Shown: piece after piece, positions 1-9,216 of the stretch
Layout of the letters: each line of letters begins with the position of its first letter
How positions within the stretch are numbered: position 1 is the first letter of the stretch
Assembly (NCBI GenBank): GCA_963717705.1
Contig: CAVQWT010000002.1
Coordinates: 682,001 to 746,000, forward strand
Length of the DNA stretch: 64,000 bases
Origin: CAVQWT01 sp963717705
GTDB taxonomy: Bacteria; Pseudomonadota; Gammaproteobacteria; Burkholderiales; Casimicrobiaceae
Direction of reading: 5' to 3'
Position numbers and translations under genes: made by a program
The notes under the pieces: generated by a model
Databases searched by the model: none
The model's input: only the letters and a program-made list of their open reading frames with translations
Told to the model about the DNA's origin: nothing

Positions 1-93
1 GGCGGGCCCTGGCCGGGCCGCGATAACCCGCGCACGCGGTGCCGCGGGAGTGCGTTCGGTCCGCCGCCGCCGGCTGTGGCATCATTCCATCAA

Positions 94-1586
94 CATGCGC
101 CAGCTCAACAGGAACGACGCGCTCTTCCTCGCCACGGAGAGCGCCCACGCGAACTCGAACGTCAGCCTCATCCAGATCTACGACCCGTCGACGGCGCCCG
201 GCGGCCGGCTCCGGTTCAAGAGCGTCCTCGCGCTGGTGGAAAGCCGGCTGCATCGCTCGCCGATCTTCCGGCAGAAGCTGCGCCAGGTGCCGTTCGGGTT
301 CGACGACCCGTACTGGATCGAGGACGAGAACTTCGACCTCGAGTACCACGTCCGCAACATCGCCCTGCCGAAGCCCGGCGACTGGCGCCAGTTCTGCATC
401 CAGGCGTCGCGCATCCACGCGCGCCCGCTCGACCTCAACCGGCCACTGTGGGAGATCTACGTCATCGAGGGCCTCGACAGCCTCCTCGACCTGCCGAAGG
501 ACAGCTTCGCGCTGCTGACCAAGCTCCACCACGCCGCGATCGACGTCGAGCAGGGCACCGAGATCATCACGCTGCTGCACGACACGACGCCGCATCCGCC
601 CAGGGCCGAGCCGCCGGCGCCGTGGTTTCCCGAATCGCCGCCGAACAACCTCGAGCTCGTCTGCCGCGGCGCCCTCCACACGGCGACGTCGCCGACACGG
701 CTCGCGCGCCCGGTCCTCAAGGCCTTCGCTCGCGTCGTGCCGACGGCCCGCGCGTTCGCGACCGAGCTGCTGCAGCGGCAGGACGCGGTCCCGATGACGC
801 GCTTCAACACCGTCGTGTCGCCTTACCGGGTGTTCGAGACGCGACGATTCCTGCTCGACGAGTTCCGCGAGATCCGCCGGCTCGTCCCCGGCGCGACGGT
901 CAACGACGCCGTGCTCGCGGTGTGCGCCGGGGGGCTGCGCCGCTACCTCGAGGCGAACGACGAGCTGCCCGACCGCGACCTCACGGCGATGACCCCCGTC
1001 TACGTGCGGGATGGCGACGGCAAGCCGCAGGTCGAGTGGCTCAACGTCCACCTCGGCGCCACCACCGCGGACCCGGTCCGGCGGCTCGCCCTGATCAAGG
1101 CGCAGACGGCGGCGTCCGAGCTCGTGTCGCGCGCGATCGGCGCGCGCGAGCTCACCGACATCGGCACGCACGCCCCGGCCTCCACGCTGGCGCTCACCGG
1201 CAAGATGCTCGGCCGCGCGCTGCTCGGCGCGGGTCGCCGCGCGCCGCCCGCGAACTGCGCGATCACCAACGTGCCCGGCCCGACGGTCGCCGCTGTACCT
1301 CGACGGCGCGCGGATGACCTACTTTTCCGCGATCATGCCGATCAACGACGGCCTCGGCCTGGTGTTCGCGATCACGAGCTACGACGGCAAGATCATCGTG
1401 TCGCCGACGTCGTGCCGCGAGCAGATGCCCGACCCGGAAGTCTTTGCGCAGTGCCTGCGCGACTGCTTCCAGGAGTACGTGGCCATCGCGCGGGCACGGA
1501 CCAAGGCCCGGGCGAAGGCGCCGGCCCGGCCCAAGGTCAGGGCGGCGCGAACCCCGAGGTCATCAGCCGGTACAGCCGCCCGGTGA
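94..1586 (+). pseudogene. WS/DGAT-family O-acyltransferase, broken by a one-base frameshift
   Basis: Family role: wax ester synthase/acyl-CoA:diacylglycerol acyltransferase, making storage wax esters or triacylglycerol. The reading frame opens at ATG 94 (MRQLNRNDALF) and carries the acyltransferase motif as HHAAID followed by V, where the family usually has HHxxxDG. It runs well as far as NVPGPTV near 1288. Homology then continues one base out of phase: from 1290 the frame mod 3 = 0 reads PLYLDGARMTYFS and on to SYDGKI, the normal C-terminal half. One extra base near 1289 (gtc-g-ccg) explains the shift. Read through, the product would be about 497 residues, normal for the family. The last 17 codons lie in a 64-bp repeat shared with the hydrolase gene at 9509, so the native C-terminus may be altered. 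The shift could be a real mutation or an assembly error. Confidence 0.8.
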
Positions 1587-1598
1587 CGCCCGCCGGCT
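1535..1598 (+). repeat. 64-bp direct repeat, left copy
   Basis: This stretch matches 9507-9570 at 63 of 64 positions, in the same orientation. In the right copy it is the last 20 codons and stop of the minus-strand hydrolase. Here it is an orphan copy fused to the 3' end of the WS/DGAT gene. The two copies bracket a block of about 7.9 kb. Confidence 0.9.
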
Positions 1599-1742
1599 GT
1601 GCGCGAGGCCGCCGCGCTGGCAGCGCGCTCGAACATCGAGGCCGTCGGCAGCCTCGCATGGTTGACACCCCTCACGCAGGTACCCGGCACTGACGCGCCT
1701 CTCCGGGTGGCCCCGGCGCCAGCGCCGGTTAGCCGGGACCGA

Positions 1743-1967
1743 TCACTGGACGATCTGGTTGAGGAGCTGTGAAGATGCCTTCTGATACTGCGCCTGGGTG
1801 ATGAGGCCCTCGTTCTCCAGCGACTTCAGTTGCTCGAGCTTCTGCGCAGTCGACGACGCGGGCGGCGACGCAGCCGGCTTCTCCGTGATCTGCACGTTCA
1901 CCGTCGGCGGTGGCGCGGGCTTAGCCGCCGCGGCCTTCGCTGCCGCCTCCTGGCTCGCCGCGGCGCT
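1743..1967 (-). pseudogene. Detached SHOCT-domain tail of the adjacent exported protein
   Basis: The minus-strand frame ending at 1743 encodes an Ala/Pro-rich linker and then a SHOCT-like short C-terminal domain: LEQLKSLENEGLITQAQYQK, then a LL-containing end. It has no start of its own, because a stop lies just upstream at about 1989. It is one base out of phase with the protein at 1921-2541. Skipping a single base near 1968 joins the two into about 265 residues ending in SHOCT, a common design for this kind of exported protein. It is therefore probably the lost C-terminus of that gene. Confidence 0.65.
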
Positions 1968-2541
1968 CTGTGGCCACTGCGGCGGTGGTCACTGCCGCCG
2001 CCGTCCCGATGACCGCGACGCGCCGGATGTTTCGCCGCCAGAACCCGAGGATGTCGATGAACAGAACCGCGTCGCCTGCCACCTGCGGCACCGTGCCTTC
2101 GATGATCGCGATGTCGTAGATCAGATCCTTGCCCTGCATGCGCGGATTCCGGAGGTTCACGACCGCGTTCTGCAGGTCCGCCTTGCCGACCTCCAGCAAC
2201 GAGAGCGTCGCATTCGGAGGATTCTTGGCGAAGCTGTCCGGCCCCTCGCTCCACAGGGGCAGGAACTCGTCACGCGTGTTGTAGTGGCCAGCCATCCGCA
2301 CCGGCCGGTCGGTGAAGAAGAGCGTCGACTGGGCGATGTTTTTCATGCGCAGCGTGTTCTTGGCCTTGTCGTACTCGATGCCGGTCGAGTTCTGCACGAA
2401 CAGCAGTTCCACCTTCTGCTGCGATACCGCCACCGGCGCCGATTTGACCGGCGCCTGCGCGAAGCCAGCCTGCGGAAGTGCGACCAGTGCGGCGAGCGCG
2501 AGTGCGAGCAGCCGTTTGGTGCGAAGCGTAAGTCGATTCAT
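1921..2541 (-). CDS. Exported protein of unknown function, probably frameshift-truncated
   Basis: 206 residues as read. The N-terminus is a clear Sec signal peptide (MNRLTLRTKRLLALALAALV, then ALPQAGFAQA). The mature part shares a recognisable core with the lipoprotein encoded just upstream at 2624-3154: a STLFF-TDRP-like block, a PPNATLS block and a final IVEGT block. The two are therefore paralogues in tandem. Around residue 185 the frame turns into low-complexity ERRGEPGGGSEGRGG. A one-base change near 1968 would instead continue into the SHOCT tail at 1743-1967. TGGAGAT upstream of the start is a plausible ribosome site. Function is unknown. It is the last gene of the leftward sulfatase cluster. 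Confidence 0.7.
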   Translation of the reverse strand: MNRLTLRTKRLLALALAALVALPQAGFAQAPVKSAPVAVSQQKVELLFVQNSTGIEYDKAKNTLRMKNIAQSTLFFTDRPVRMAGHYNTRDEFLPLWSEGPDSFAKNPPNATLSLLEVGKADLQNAVVNLRNPRMQGKDLIYDIAIIEGTVPQVAGDAVLFIDILGFWRRNIRRVAVIGTAAAVTTAAVATERRGEPGGGSEGRGG

Positions 2542-2623
2542 GATGATCTCCAGTTGGATGGACGATATGTAGTTGCGTCACACCTGCCGGTCGGCCTGCG
2601 CAGGCCTGCGAGGTTGTGGGCCG

Positions 2624-3154
2624 TCAACGCCAGCCGACGCCGCGGCGCCCCACGCCGACGCCGTGAAACCCCGGGCCGACTCCGCCTCCGACCCCGTACC
2701 AGTCGATGAACAGGCTTGTCGCGCCTCCGTTCGCCGGCATCGTCCCCTCGACGATCTTGTACGTGTACAGGAGGTCCGCGCCGCTCACGACCGGCTTCAT
2801 GATCGTGACCACCACAAGCGTCGGGTCCGCGCGCCCCGGCTCGTACACCGAGAGCGTCGCGTTCGGCGGATCGGCCCCGAAATTGTCCCGCCCCTCCTTC
2901 CACGTCTTCAGGTAGTCGGCCATCTTGAGGTTGCCGGCGATCCGCTGCGGCCGATCCGAGAAGTACACGGTCTGCGGATTGACCTTGACCAGCCGAAAGG
3001 TGCTCGCGGCCGCATCGACCTGGAAATCCTCCGCACTTTGCACGTACATGAGCTGCGCCTGCGACCCACCGGCACTCGCGCCGGGTGCCTGCACGCCCGC
3101 GCAGCCGGCGAGGACGACTGCCGCCCCAAACAGCGCGTACAGTTTCATCTTCAT
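2624..3154 (-). CDS. Lipoprotein of unknown function, paralogue of the next gene
   Basis: 176 residues. The N-terminus MKMKLYALFGAAVVLAGC is a type II signal peptide with lipobox LAGC, so the protein should be lipid-anchored at the cysteine. The mature domain contains VNPQTVYFSDRPQRIAG, PPNATLSVYE and YKIVEGTMP, all echoed in the protein at 1921-2541. The C-terminus is Gly-rich (VGGGVGPGFHGVGVG) and basic. GGAGAAG sits just before the ATG at 3154. I do not recognise a characterised family. Its position directly downstream of the sulfatase and membrane protein suggests co-transcription with them. Confidence 0.75.
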   Translation of the reverse strand: MKMKLYALFGAAVVLAGCAGVQAPGASAGGSQAQLMYVQSAEDFQVDAAASTFRLVKVNPQTVYFSDRPQRIAGNLKMADYLKTWKEGRDNFGADPPNATLSVYEPGRADPTLVVVTIMKPVVSGADLLYTYKIVEGTMPANGGATSLFIDWYGVGGGVGPGFHGVGVGRRGVGWR

Positions 3155-3223
3155 TTCTTCTCCGCAGACACGAGTGGTACTCGTTGCGTGCCGCCGACGT
3201 ATGCCTTGCTTCGGTCTTTGCCT

Positions 3224-3577
3224 CTATGCCTTCGCCGCCTTGCCTCGCGCAACTGACCGAGTCAGAAGTGCCGTCAGGATCGCGTGCACGACGACCGCCG
3301 GCCACAGCAGGATGCCGTTCGAACTGCCCGCGATGCCAAGGTAGGCGAGATACAGCGTGACGGCCGCGCTGTAGATCAGCATGCCGAGCAATGGCGTGCC
3401 AGGCCAGCACGCGACACCCAGTCCGACCAGGGCGATACCGGCCACGCGTGCCACGGTCACGGCATCGCCAGTCAGTTCGGCGCCCAGCAGCAACTGCCCG
3501 ACAAGGGACGGGACAAGCAGCAACGCCACTCCGGTCGCGACTTCACCGACAGCGGCAAGAACGAGCGCTTTGCTCAT
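3224..3577 (-). CDS. Small four-helix integral membrane protein
   Basis: 117 residues from ATG 3577 (MSKALVLAAVGEV). A start 15 codons upstream is possible, but those residues are charged and unlike a membrane N-terminus. About four hydrophobic segments fill the protein: VLAAVGEVATGVALLLV, VARVAGIALVGLGVA, LGMLIYSAAVTLYLAYLG and ILLWPAVVVHAILTALL. It resembles small uncharacterised DoxX/DUF-type inner-membrane proteins. No catalytic motif is visible. It lies 51 bp downstream of the sulfatase stop and is probably in the same transcript. Confidence 0.65.
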   Translation of the reverse strand: MSKALVLAAVGEVATGVALLLVPSLVGQLLLGAELTGDAVTVARVAGIALVGLGVACWPGTPLLGMLIYSAAVTLYLAYLGIAGSSNGILLWPAVVVHAILTALLTRSVARGKAAKA

Positions 3578-3628
3578 TGCGCCAATTTCCAGTCGTTGCG
3601 GGCCGAGTGCGGGATTGCGCAATCGCCG

Positions 3629-6130
3629 CTAGTCGCGCGCATTGGCGACGGTCTTCTGCATCTGCTCGCGTTCCGCTGCCGACACCTGCTCCGGCCCGAG
3701 GTTGAAGGTGAGCTTGTTGATCGTGCCGGTGAACTTGAACGGAACGTCGTAGCGGTACTCGACCATTGCGACGCCGGTGCGCGTGTCGCTGCCGATGTCG
3801 AAGGTCTCGTCCTCCGGAAACGTGATCGGGGTGCTGTGTTCCATCGAATTCCTGGCCACTTCCTTGCCGTCCACCGAGAGAACGCCCGTCCCGCCCTTGC
3901 CCAAGCCTGGCTCATTTGGCTTGTAGTCGAAGACGATGGTGTGCTTGCCGACGCCCAACTCGGGACCTGCCCACACGGTGCGCTTGAGGTTGAGCAGGTT
4001 ATAGAGGAACACCGGCTTGCCCTTGCGTATGCCCCCCACACCCTTGCTCAGGAAGAGCGCATAGCCGCCGAAGCGCCCGCCGTCGGTGACGATCATGCCT
4101 TCCGCGCCCCCTTTGGGGATCGTGACCTCCGCGGTGATCGTGTACGCCTTGTTCAGGATGCTCGGCGCGCCACTGTTGGGTATGCCGGTCAGCGGTCCCG
4201 TGTAGGTGAAGACTTTGCGTCCCCCCGTGAGGTTCGGCTTCGGCGCGTTCCACCGTGTCAATGATGAATTGTCGAGCGGCAGCACGTCATGTTTCGCCGC
4301 CTCGGCGTAGAACAGATCCTGCATCTGCTTCAGCTTGTCCGGCATGGCTGCCGCCAGGTCGTTGGACTCGGTGGGATCCACTGACTGCAGATTGCCGACG
4401 TTGTAGAGCTCCCACTGATACCCGGTGATCACGTCGGGTGCAGGCTTGGTGCTGAGTTCCCAAGGAAGCGTCGCCGGGCTCGTCGCCGCGATCCATCCGT
4501 CGTGGTAGATCGCGCGATTGCCGAGCATCTCGAAATACTGCGTGGTATGCCGCGACGCAACGCTGGCGTTCGACTTGTCCCAGGTGTAGGCCATGCTCAC
4601 GCCGTCCATCGGGCGCTGCCTGATGCCGTCGACCATGTCCGGCAGTGGGATGCCGGTGGCTTCGAGGATGGTCGGAGCGATGTCGATGAGGTGATGGAAC
4701 TGGCGGCGGATGCCACCCGGCTCGTCGATGTGCCCAGGCCACGACACCGCCATACCCTGGGCCGTGCCGCCGTAGTGCGACGCCACCTGCTTCGTCCACT
4801 TGAACGGCGTGTCCATCGCCCATGCCCAGGGTGCGGCGAAATGCGGGAAGGTCTTGTCGGACCCCCAGAATTCGTACCAGAGGAACTGGGCGTCGACCGG
4901 CACGGGAACGCCATTGAACGTGGTGAACTCGTTCGGCGTGCCGTTGAGCATCCCTTCGGGGCTCGCGCCGTTGTCGCCTGCGATGTAGATGATCAGCGTG
5001 TTTTCGAGCTGGCCCATGTCCTCGACCGCCTGGATGACGCGACCGATTTCGTGGTCGGTGTAGGCAAGGTAGGCCCCGAAGACATCGGCCTGCTTGATGA
5101 ACAGCTTCTTTTCGAAGAAGCCGAGCGAATCCCAGTTCGGCAGTTCCTTCGGCCACGGGGTCAGCTGGGCGTTCTCGGGCATGATGCCCAGCCGCTTCTG
5201 ATTGGCGAAGATGGTCTCGCGGATCTTGTTCCAGCCCTGGTCGAACAGGTGCATGTCGCTGATCTTCTTGATCCACTCCGGCGTCGGATGATGCGGCGAG
5301 TGCGTGCCGCCGGGGACGTAGTAGACCAGGAACGGCTTCTCGGGCGCGACCGCCTTGATCTCCTTCATGTACTGGATTGCCTCGTCGGCCATGGCCGTGG
5401 TGAGATTCCAGCCCGGCTTGCCCTCGAAGGGGTAGATGGCCGTCGTATTGCGGAACAGGTTTGGCTGCCACTGGCTGGCGTCACCGCCGACAAAGCCGTA
5501 GAAGTACTCGAAGCCCATGCCGTTCGGCCACTGGTCGAAGGGCCCGGCCTGCGTCGCTTGATAGAAGGGCGTGTTGTGATTCTTGCCGAACCACGAGGTC
5601 GCGTAGCCGTTGTCCCGCAGGATTGCGCCGATGGTGGCGTTCTCCTTCCGGATGACCGAGTTGTAGCCCGGGAACCCCGTCGCGATTTCGCCCACCACGC
5701 CGAACCCGGCGACGTGGTGGTTGCGCCCGGTGATCAGCGCCGCACGCGAAGGCGAGCACAGCGAGGTGGAGTGGAAGTTGGTGTAGCGCAGCCCGCTTTT
5801 CGCGATGCGGTCCATCGCCGGGGTCGGAACGACGCCGCCGAAGGTGCCCGGCGCGCCGAACCCGCTGTCGTCGGTCATGATCAGCAGCACGTTGGGCGCG
5901 CCCTTCGGCGGCACGACGCGGGGCGCCCACCAGGCCTTCGACTCCGAGGCCCTTTCCTTGATCACCCCGCCGAACTTCGGATCGGGTGGGGGAAGCTGCT
6001 TGCCGTCGAGGGTCGTGGTGGCGCTCGACGAACCCAACACCCCGGTAACCTGCTGGGCCGATGCCGACCCCAGGCACGAGGCGATCGCGACCGCCGAGGT
6101 CAGCAACTTGAATATGTGTCGTGCATCCAT
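3629..6130 (-). CDS. Periplasmic arylsulfatase
   Basis: Type I sulfatase of 833 residues that hydrolyses sulfate esters. Residues 1-25 are a Sec signal peptide ending ASA, so it acts in the periplasm. Metal-binding acidic residues sit in IMTDDSGFG near residue 87. The signature CSPSRAALITGR begins at Cys125, the residue normally converted to formylglycine. NHHVAGFG follows. The catalytic domain ends around residue 620. The last 200 residues form a beta-rich extension (GKHTIVFDYKP, FTGTINKLTFNLGP) seen in large arylsulfatases of this type. GGGAGAG precedes the start. No formylglycine-generating enzyme is encoded in the window, so maturation must rely on one elsewhere. It lies downstream of two response regulators and a kinase. 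Confidence 0.92.
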   Translation of the reverse strand: MDARHIFKLLTSAVAIASCLGSASAQQVTGVLGSSSATTTLDGKQLPPPDPKFGGVIKERASESKAWWAPRVVPPKGAPNVLLIMTDDSGFGAPGTFGGVVPTPAMDRIAKSGLRYTNFHSTSLCSPSRAALITGRNHHVAGFGVVGEIATGFPGYNSVIRKENATIGAILRDNGYATSWFGKNHNTPFYQATQAGPFDQWPNGMGFEYFYGFVGGDASQWQPNLFRNTTAIYPFEGKPGWNLTTAMADEAIQYMKEIKAVAPEKPFLVYYVPGGTHSPHHPTPEWIKKISDMHLFDQGWNKIRETIFANQKRLGIMPENAQLTPWPKELPNWDSLGFFEKKLFIKQADVFGAYLAYTDHEIGRVIQAVEDMGQLENTLIIYIAGDNGASPEGMLNGTPNEFTTFNGVPVPVDAQFLWYEFWGSDKTFPHFAAPWAWAMDTPFKWTKQVASHYGGTAQGMAVSWPGHIDEPGGIRRQFHHLIDIAPTILEATGIPLPDMVDGIRQRPMDGVSMAYTWDKSNASVASRHTTQYFEMLGNRAIYHDGWIAATSPATLPWELSTKPAPDVITGYQWELYNVGNLQSVDPTESNDLAAAMPDKLKQMQDLFYAEAAKHDVLPLDNSSLTRWNAPKPNLTGGRKVFTYTGPLTGIPNSGAPSILNKAYTITAEVTIPKGGAEGMIVTDGGRFGGYALFLSKGVGGIRKGKPVFLYNLLNLKRTVWAGPELGVGKHTIVFDYKPNEPGLGKGGTGVLSVDGKEVARNSMEHSTPITFPEDETFDIGSDTRTGVAMVEYRYDVPFKFTGTINKLTFNLGPEQVSAAEREQMQKTVANARD

Positions 6131-6201
6131 CGTGTCTCTCCCAAATTGTCCGTCCCCGATGCGCGCGACGGTTGACCGACCATCCCCCTGCCGGTTCGGC
6201 C

Positions 6202-6591
6202 TCAGAGCGTCCAGGTCGACACGCTTCCGGTGGCGTCGCCGATCGCCGCAAGCAGCGCTTCGTCGTTGACGGGCTTGCGAAGATAGACCTTGGCGCCCAG
6301 CTTAACGGCCCGCGCTCGCGATTCGGGCGTGTCGTGTCCTGTCATGACCACGACCGGTACAGCCGGATGAGCTCTGGCGAGCGCGCTTTGAACATCGAAC
6401 CCGCTCATCTCCGGCATGTGAAGGTCGAGCACGACGCAGTCCGGTTCGTGGTCCTGCACCGAGCGCAGGAGCTCCGCGCCCGACGCAAACGTCTCGACAG
6501 CGAAACCCGCGGACGCAAAAAGTCGCGTCAATGCGACGCGCACGTCTGCGTCGTCGTCCACCACGGCCAGCAGCGGCGCTCGTGTTGCCAT
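6202..6591 (-). CDS. Single-domain response regulator
   Basis: 129 residues, a CheY-like receiver only. The acidic pocket is VVDDDADVR near residues 11-17, the phosphoacceptor is Asp56 in VLDLHMP, the conserved Thr is in MTGHD, and Lys106 lies in LRKPV. There is no output domain, so it must act through another protein, for example as a phosphorelay shuttle with the kinase encoded at 7387-9216. It lies between the FixJ-like regulator and the sulfatase, all on the minus strand. A gap of 160 bp separates it from the FixJ-like gene, which leaves room for a promoter. Confidence 0.88.
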   Translation of the reverse strand: MATRAPLLAVVDDDADVRVALTRLFASAGFAVETFASGAELLRSVQDHEPDCVVLDLHMPEMSGFDVQSALARAHPAVPVVVMTGHDTPESRARAVKLGAKVYLRKPVNDEALLAAIGDATGSVSTWTL

Positions 6592-6751
6592 CCTGATCCC
6601 ACCGTATCAGGCGTTGGCCCCCGACCCAACTGGACCTTGGTCCAGGTATCGAGCGCGGCGCAGGCGCACGAACGGCGCAGGGCCGCGCCAGGGCGATCGT
6701 CCCCCGGCGCGTGGCGCGCAGCACCGTTCGGCGGCACCTGCAAGCCCTGCT

Positions 6752-7381
6752 TCAGGTCGTCGGCGCCGAGCCAACCTCAGGGCGTTCCGCCAGTTTCACC
6801 AGATCGGCAACGACGCGCACACCCATCTTGCGCATCAGATTGCCGCGATGGAACTTGATCGTCTTCTCGGTCGTGCCAAGCTCGGCGGCGATCTGCTTGT
6901 TCAGCCTTCCGGCGACAACCAAATCGAAAACCTGGCGTTCCCGCACGGTAAGCATCGCAAGGCACTTCGCGATGCGCTCTCGCTCCAGGCGAGCGGGGCG
7001 CAGCACCCGATCCCTGGCCAGTGCCGCCTGGATGGCGGCAATCAGCGCAGCGTCGTCTATCGGCTTGGTGAGGAAGTCCGCCGCGCCATGCTTCATCGCC
7101 TGAACGCTCGCCGCGATGTCGCCACGGCCGGTAAGAAAGACGATCGGCAGCTCGCTCGCCTGTTGTTCGAGCTCCCGCTGCACTTCGAGACCGCTCAAGC
7201 CCGGCAGCGCGAGGTCGAGCACGAGGCAGCCCGGAGCGTTCCGGTCGTAGCTTTCGAGAAACTGGTGCGGCGACGAGAAAGCTGCAACGTTCAGTCCGGC
7301 CGACTGGAGGAGCCGCCCGATCGCGGTCAGCACGTCGGGGTCGTCGTCGACCACGTATACCGTCTGCAGCGGTTCCGGCAT
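6752..7381 (-). CDS. FixJ/NarL-type response regulator transcription factor
   Basis: 209 residues from ATG 7381 (MPEPLQTVYVVDDDPDV). An upstream start is possible but would add non-conserved sequence. Residues 5-120 are a receiver with phosphoacceptor Asp56 (VLDLALP) and conserved Lys in FLTKPID. Residues 140-205 are a LuxR-type helix-turn-helix: LTVRERQVFDLVVAGRLNKQ, then IAAELGTTEKTIKFHR. This is the FixJ/NodW layout. The stop of the upstream kinase gene is 5 bp away, so the two genes are surely co-transcribed and probably cognate. The likely target is the sulfatase cluster; that is inferred from position only. Confidence 0.9.
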   Translation of the reverse strand: MPEPLQTVYVVDDDPDVLTAIGRLLQSAGLNVAAFSSPHQFLESYDRNAPGCLVLDLALPGLSGLEVQRELEQQASELPIVFLTGRGDIAASVQAMKHGAADFLTKPIDDAALIAAIQAALARDRVLRPARLERERIAKCLAMLTVRERQVFDLVVAGRLNKQIAAELGTTEKTIKFHRGNLMRKMGVRVVADLVKLAERPEVGSAPTT

Positions 7382-7386
7382 CGTTG

Positions 7387-9216
7387 CTAGCCTCTCTTGG
7401 CCGGAAATTCGCAATGCAGCGTCGCGCCGCGGTCCGCGTTGTTGGTTGCCCACAGGCGGCCCCCATGTGCCTCGACGATCGATTTGCAGATTGCCAGGCC
7501 CAAACCCATGCCCGTCGCCTTGGTGGTCACGAATGGCTCGAAAATGCGTTCGAGACTTGCCGCAGGTATTCCCGCGCCCCGGTCCACGACGCAGACCTCC
7601 ACATTGCCGTCAACGGTCGCTTGTGTTCGGACCATGAGCCGCCGGTCCGTTTCCTGGCCGTCCATGGCATCGCAACCGTTGATCACCAGATTGAGCAACA
7701 CCTGCTGCAGTTGGTTACGGTCGCCGCTCACGGCAGGCAACTCCTCGTCGAGATCGGTGCTGACCGTTACGTGCCGATACAGGAAATCGCTTCGCATCAG
7801 GCGCAGCGATTCCTCGACCACCTCGTTGGTGTCGAGCGGAAGACGCTGCGCGTCCTCCTTCCTCAGCAACGAGCGAAGCCGCTGAATCACTGCTCCCGCA
7901 CGATGATCGCTCTTCACGATGTCGGTGAGGATCTCCGCCAGCTTGTCGACGCGCGGCGGGCTTTGCGCGAGAAACCGCTGCGCCGCCTGCGCATTGCTCA
8001 GAATGGCCGTCAGCGGTTGGTTGAGCTCGTGCGCCAGCGATCCGGACAACTCGCCCAGCATCGCGACCCGCGACAGGTGCGCAAGTTCGTCGCGCTGGCG
8101 GGCTGTCATCCGCTCTACGCGTCTGCGCTCGGTGATGTCGACGACCGACGCCAACACGAACATCCCCTGCCCGGTCGGCATCGGACTGAGCGCAACCTCC
8201 ACCGGGATCTCGGCGCCGTCCTTGCGGCGCGCAAACAACTCGCCGCCAGCCCCCATCGCCCGCGCCCGCGCGTCCTTGGCGTAGGCGCTCCGCTGTTCGG
8301 CGTGCGGCTCGCGAAGGTGCTCCGGAATCAGCATTTCGACCGGCTTCGCGATGAGTTCCTCGCGCCGGTACCCGAACAGGGTCTCGGCCTGCGCGTTCGC
8401 GAGCGCGATCATGCCCCTGTCGTCGACCAGAAGAATCGCGCTCGGGGCTGCTTCGATTACCGCACGGAAGCGCTCTTCGCTCGCGCGGAGCTGCGCCGCA
8501 AGCTGCGCCGCAGCGGTCAGGTCCCAGACCAGCTCGTAACCCATCGCCAGCACGACGATGAAAAAACCGGGCATGAGGACGGTGGGCGCGTGCACCACCC
8601 CGGTGACCACCAGGGCAGCGACGCTGGCAGCCGTCACGATGCAAAGGGCAAGACTGCCCCCGACGAGGGCCGCGCGGCGGCGGGCGACGGCTCCGCCCCT
8701 GCGCCACAGGCTGATCGAGGCGTCGACGATGAACACGACGAGCAGCAGGTTGCTGAGCTGGGGGACGATCGCCCACGGATTCGGGATTCCGACGGGCCCC
8801 GCAACGACGGCGCCGCCCCAGAACTGCAGGTGATCCAGCGCCGTGATCTCCCGAAAATTCACGTTGACGCCGGTCAGGAAATTGAGCGCAAGGGCAGCCA
8901 GGCGGACCCCGATCACCGTGTAAGCGAGCCAGAGCCTGCCCGCATCGAAGTAAAGCCGGACAAAGCCCACGACCGAGATCACGAACACCGCGAGCGGCAC
9001 GTGGGACCAGCGTGCGTTGGCCGCGAAGTCAGCCGGTGTCTCGGCCTGCATTCTCGCGAGTTCGTACGCGCCGTAGGCCGCGGCCGAGACGGCAAGCACG
9101 AAGAACAACAGGTTGGCGTACTGCGATCGTTGCTTCTGCCAGACGAACAGGTGGACGACGCCGAGCATGAGACTCGCGGCGATCATCATGACCCAGGCAA
9201 CCTGGATCCAGCTCAT
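7387..9216 (-). CDS. Membrane-bound PAS-domain sensor histidine kinase
   Basis: 609 residues from ATG 9216 (MSWIQVAWVMM). A start 69 codons upstream would precede the first membrane helix with proline-rich sequence. The N-terminal 240 residues form about seven transmembrane helices. A PAS domain follows (FRAVIEAAPSAILLVDDRG; GYRREELI; DITERRR). The dimerisation/H-box is LSGSLAHELNQPLTAILSN, and the ATPase domain shows NLVINGCDAMDG, VDRGAGIP and GMGLGLAICKSIVEAHGG. The ELNQPLTAIL form of the H-box is typical of FixL-like kinases, which fits the FixJ-like regulator 5 bp downstream. The sensed signal is unknown. The membrane domain has no recognised ligand motif. Confidence 0.9.
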   Translation of the reverse strand: MSWIQVAWVMMIAASLMLGVVHLFVWQKQRSQYANLLFFVLAVSAAAYGAYELARMQAETPADFAANARWSHVPLAVFVISVVGFVRLYFDAGRLWLAYTVIGVRLAALALNFLTGVNVNFREITALDHLQFWGGAVVAGPVGIPNPWAIVPQLSNLLLVVFIVDASISLWRRGGAVARRRAALVGGSLALCIVTAASVAALVVTGVVHAPTVLMPGFFIVVLAMGYELVWDLTAAAQLAAQLRASEERFRAVIEAAPSAILLVDDRGMIALANAQAETLFGYRREELIAKPVEMLIPEHLREPHAEQRSAYAKDARARAMGAGGELFARRKDGAEIPVEVALSPMPTGQGMFVLASVVDITERRRVERMTARQRDELAHLSRVAMLGELSGSLAHELNQPLTAILSNAQAAQRFLAQSPPRVDKLAEILTDIVKSDHRAGAVIQRLRSLLRKEDAQRLPLDTNEVVEESLRLMRSDFLYRHVTVSTDLDEELPAVSGDRNQLQQVLLNLVINGCDAMDGQETDRRLMVRTQATVDGNVEVCVVDRGAGIPAASLERIFEPFVTTKATGMGLGLAICKSIVEAHGGRLWATNNADRGATLHCEFPAKRG

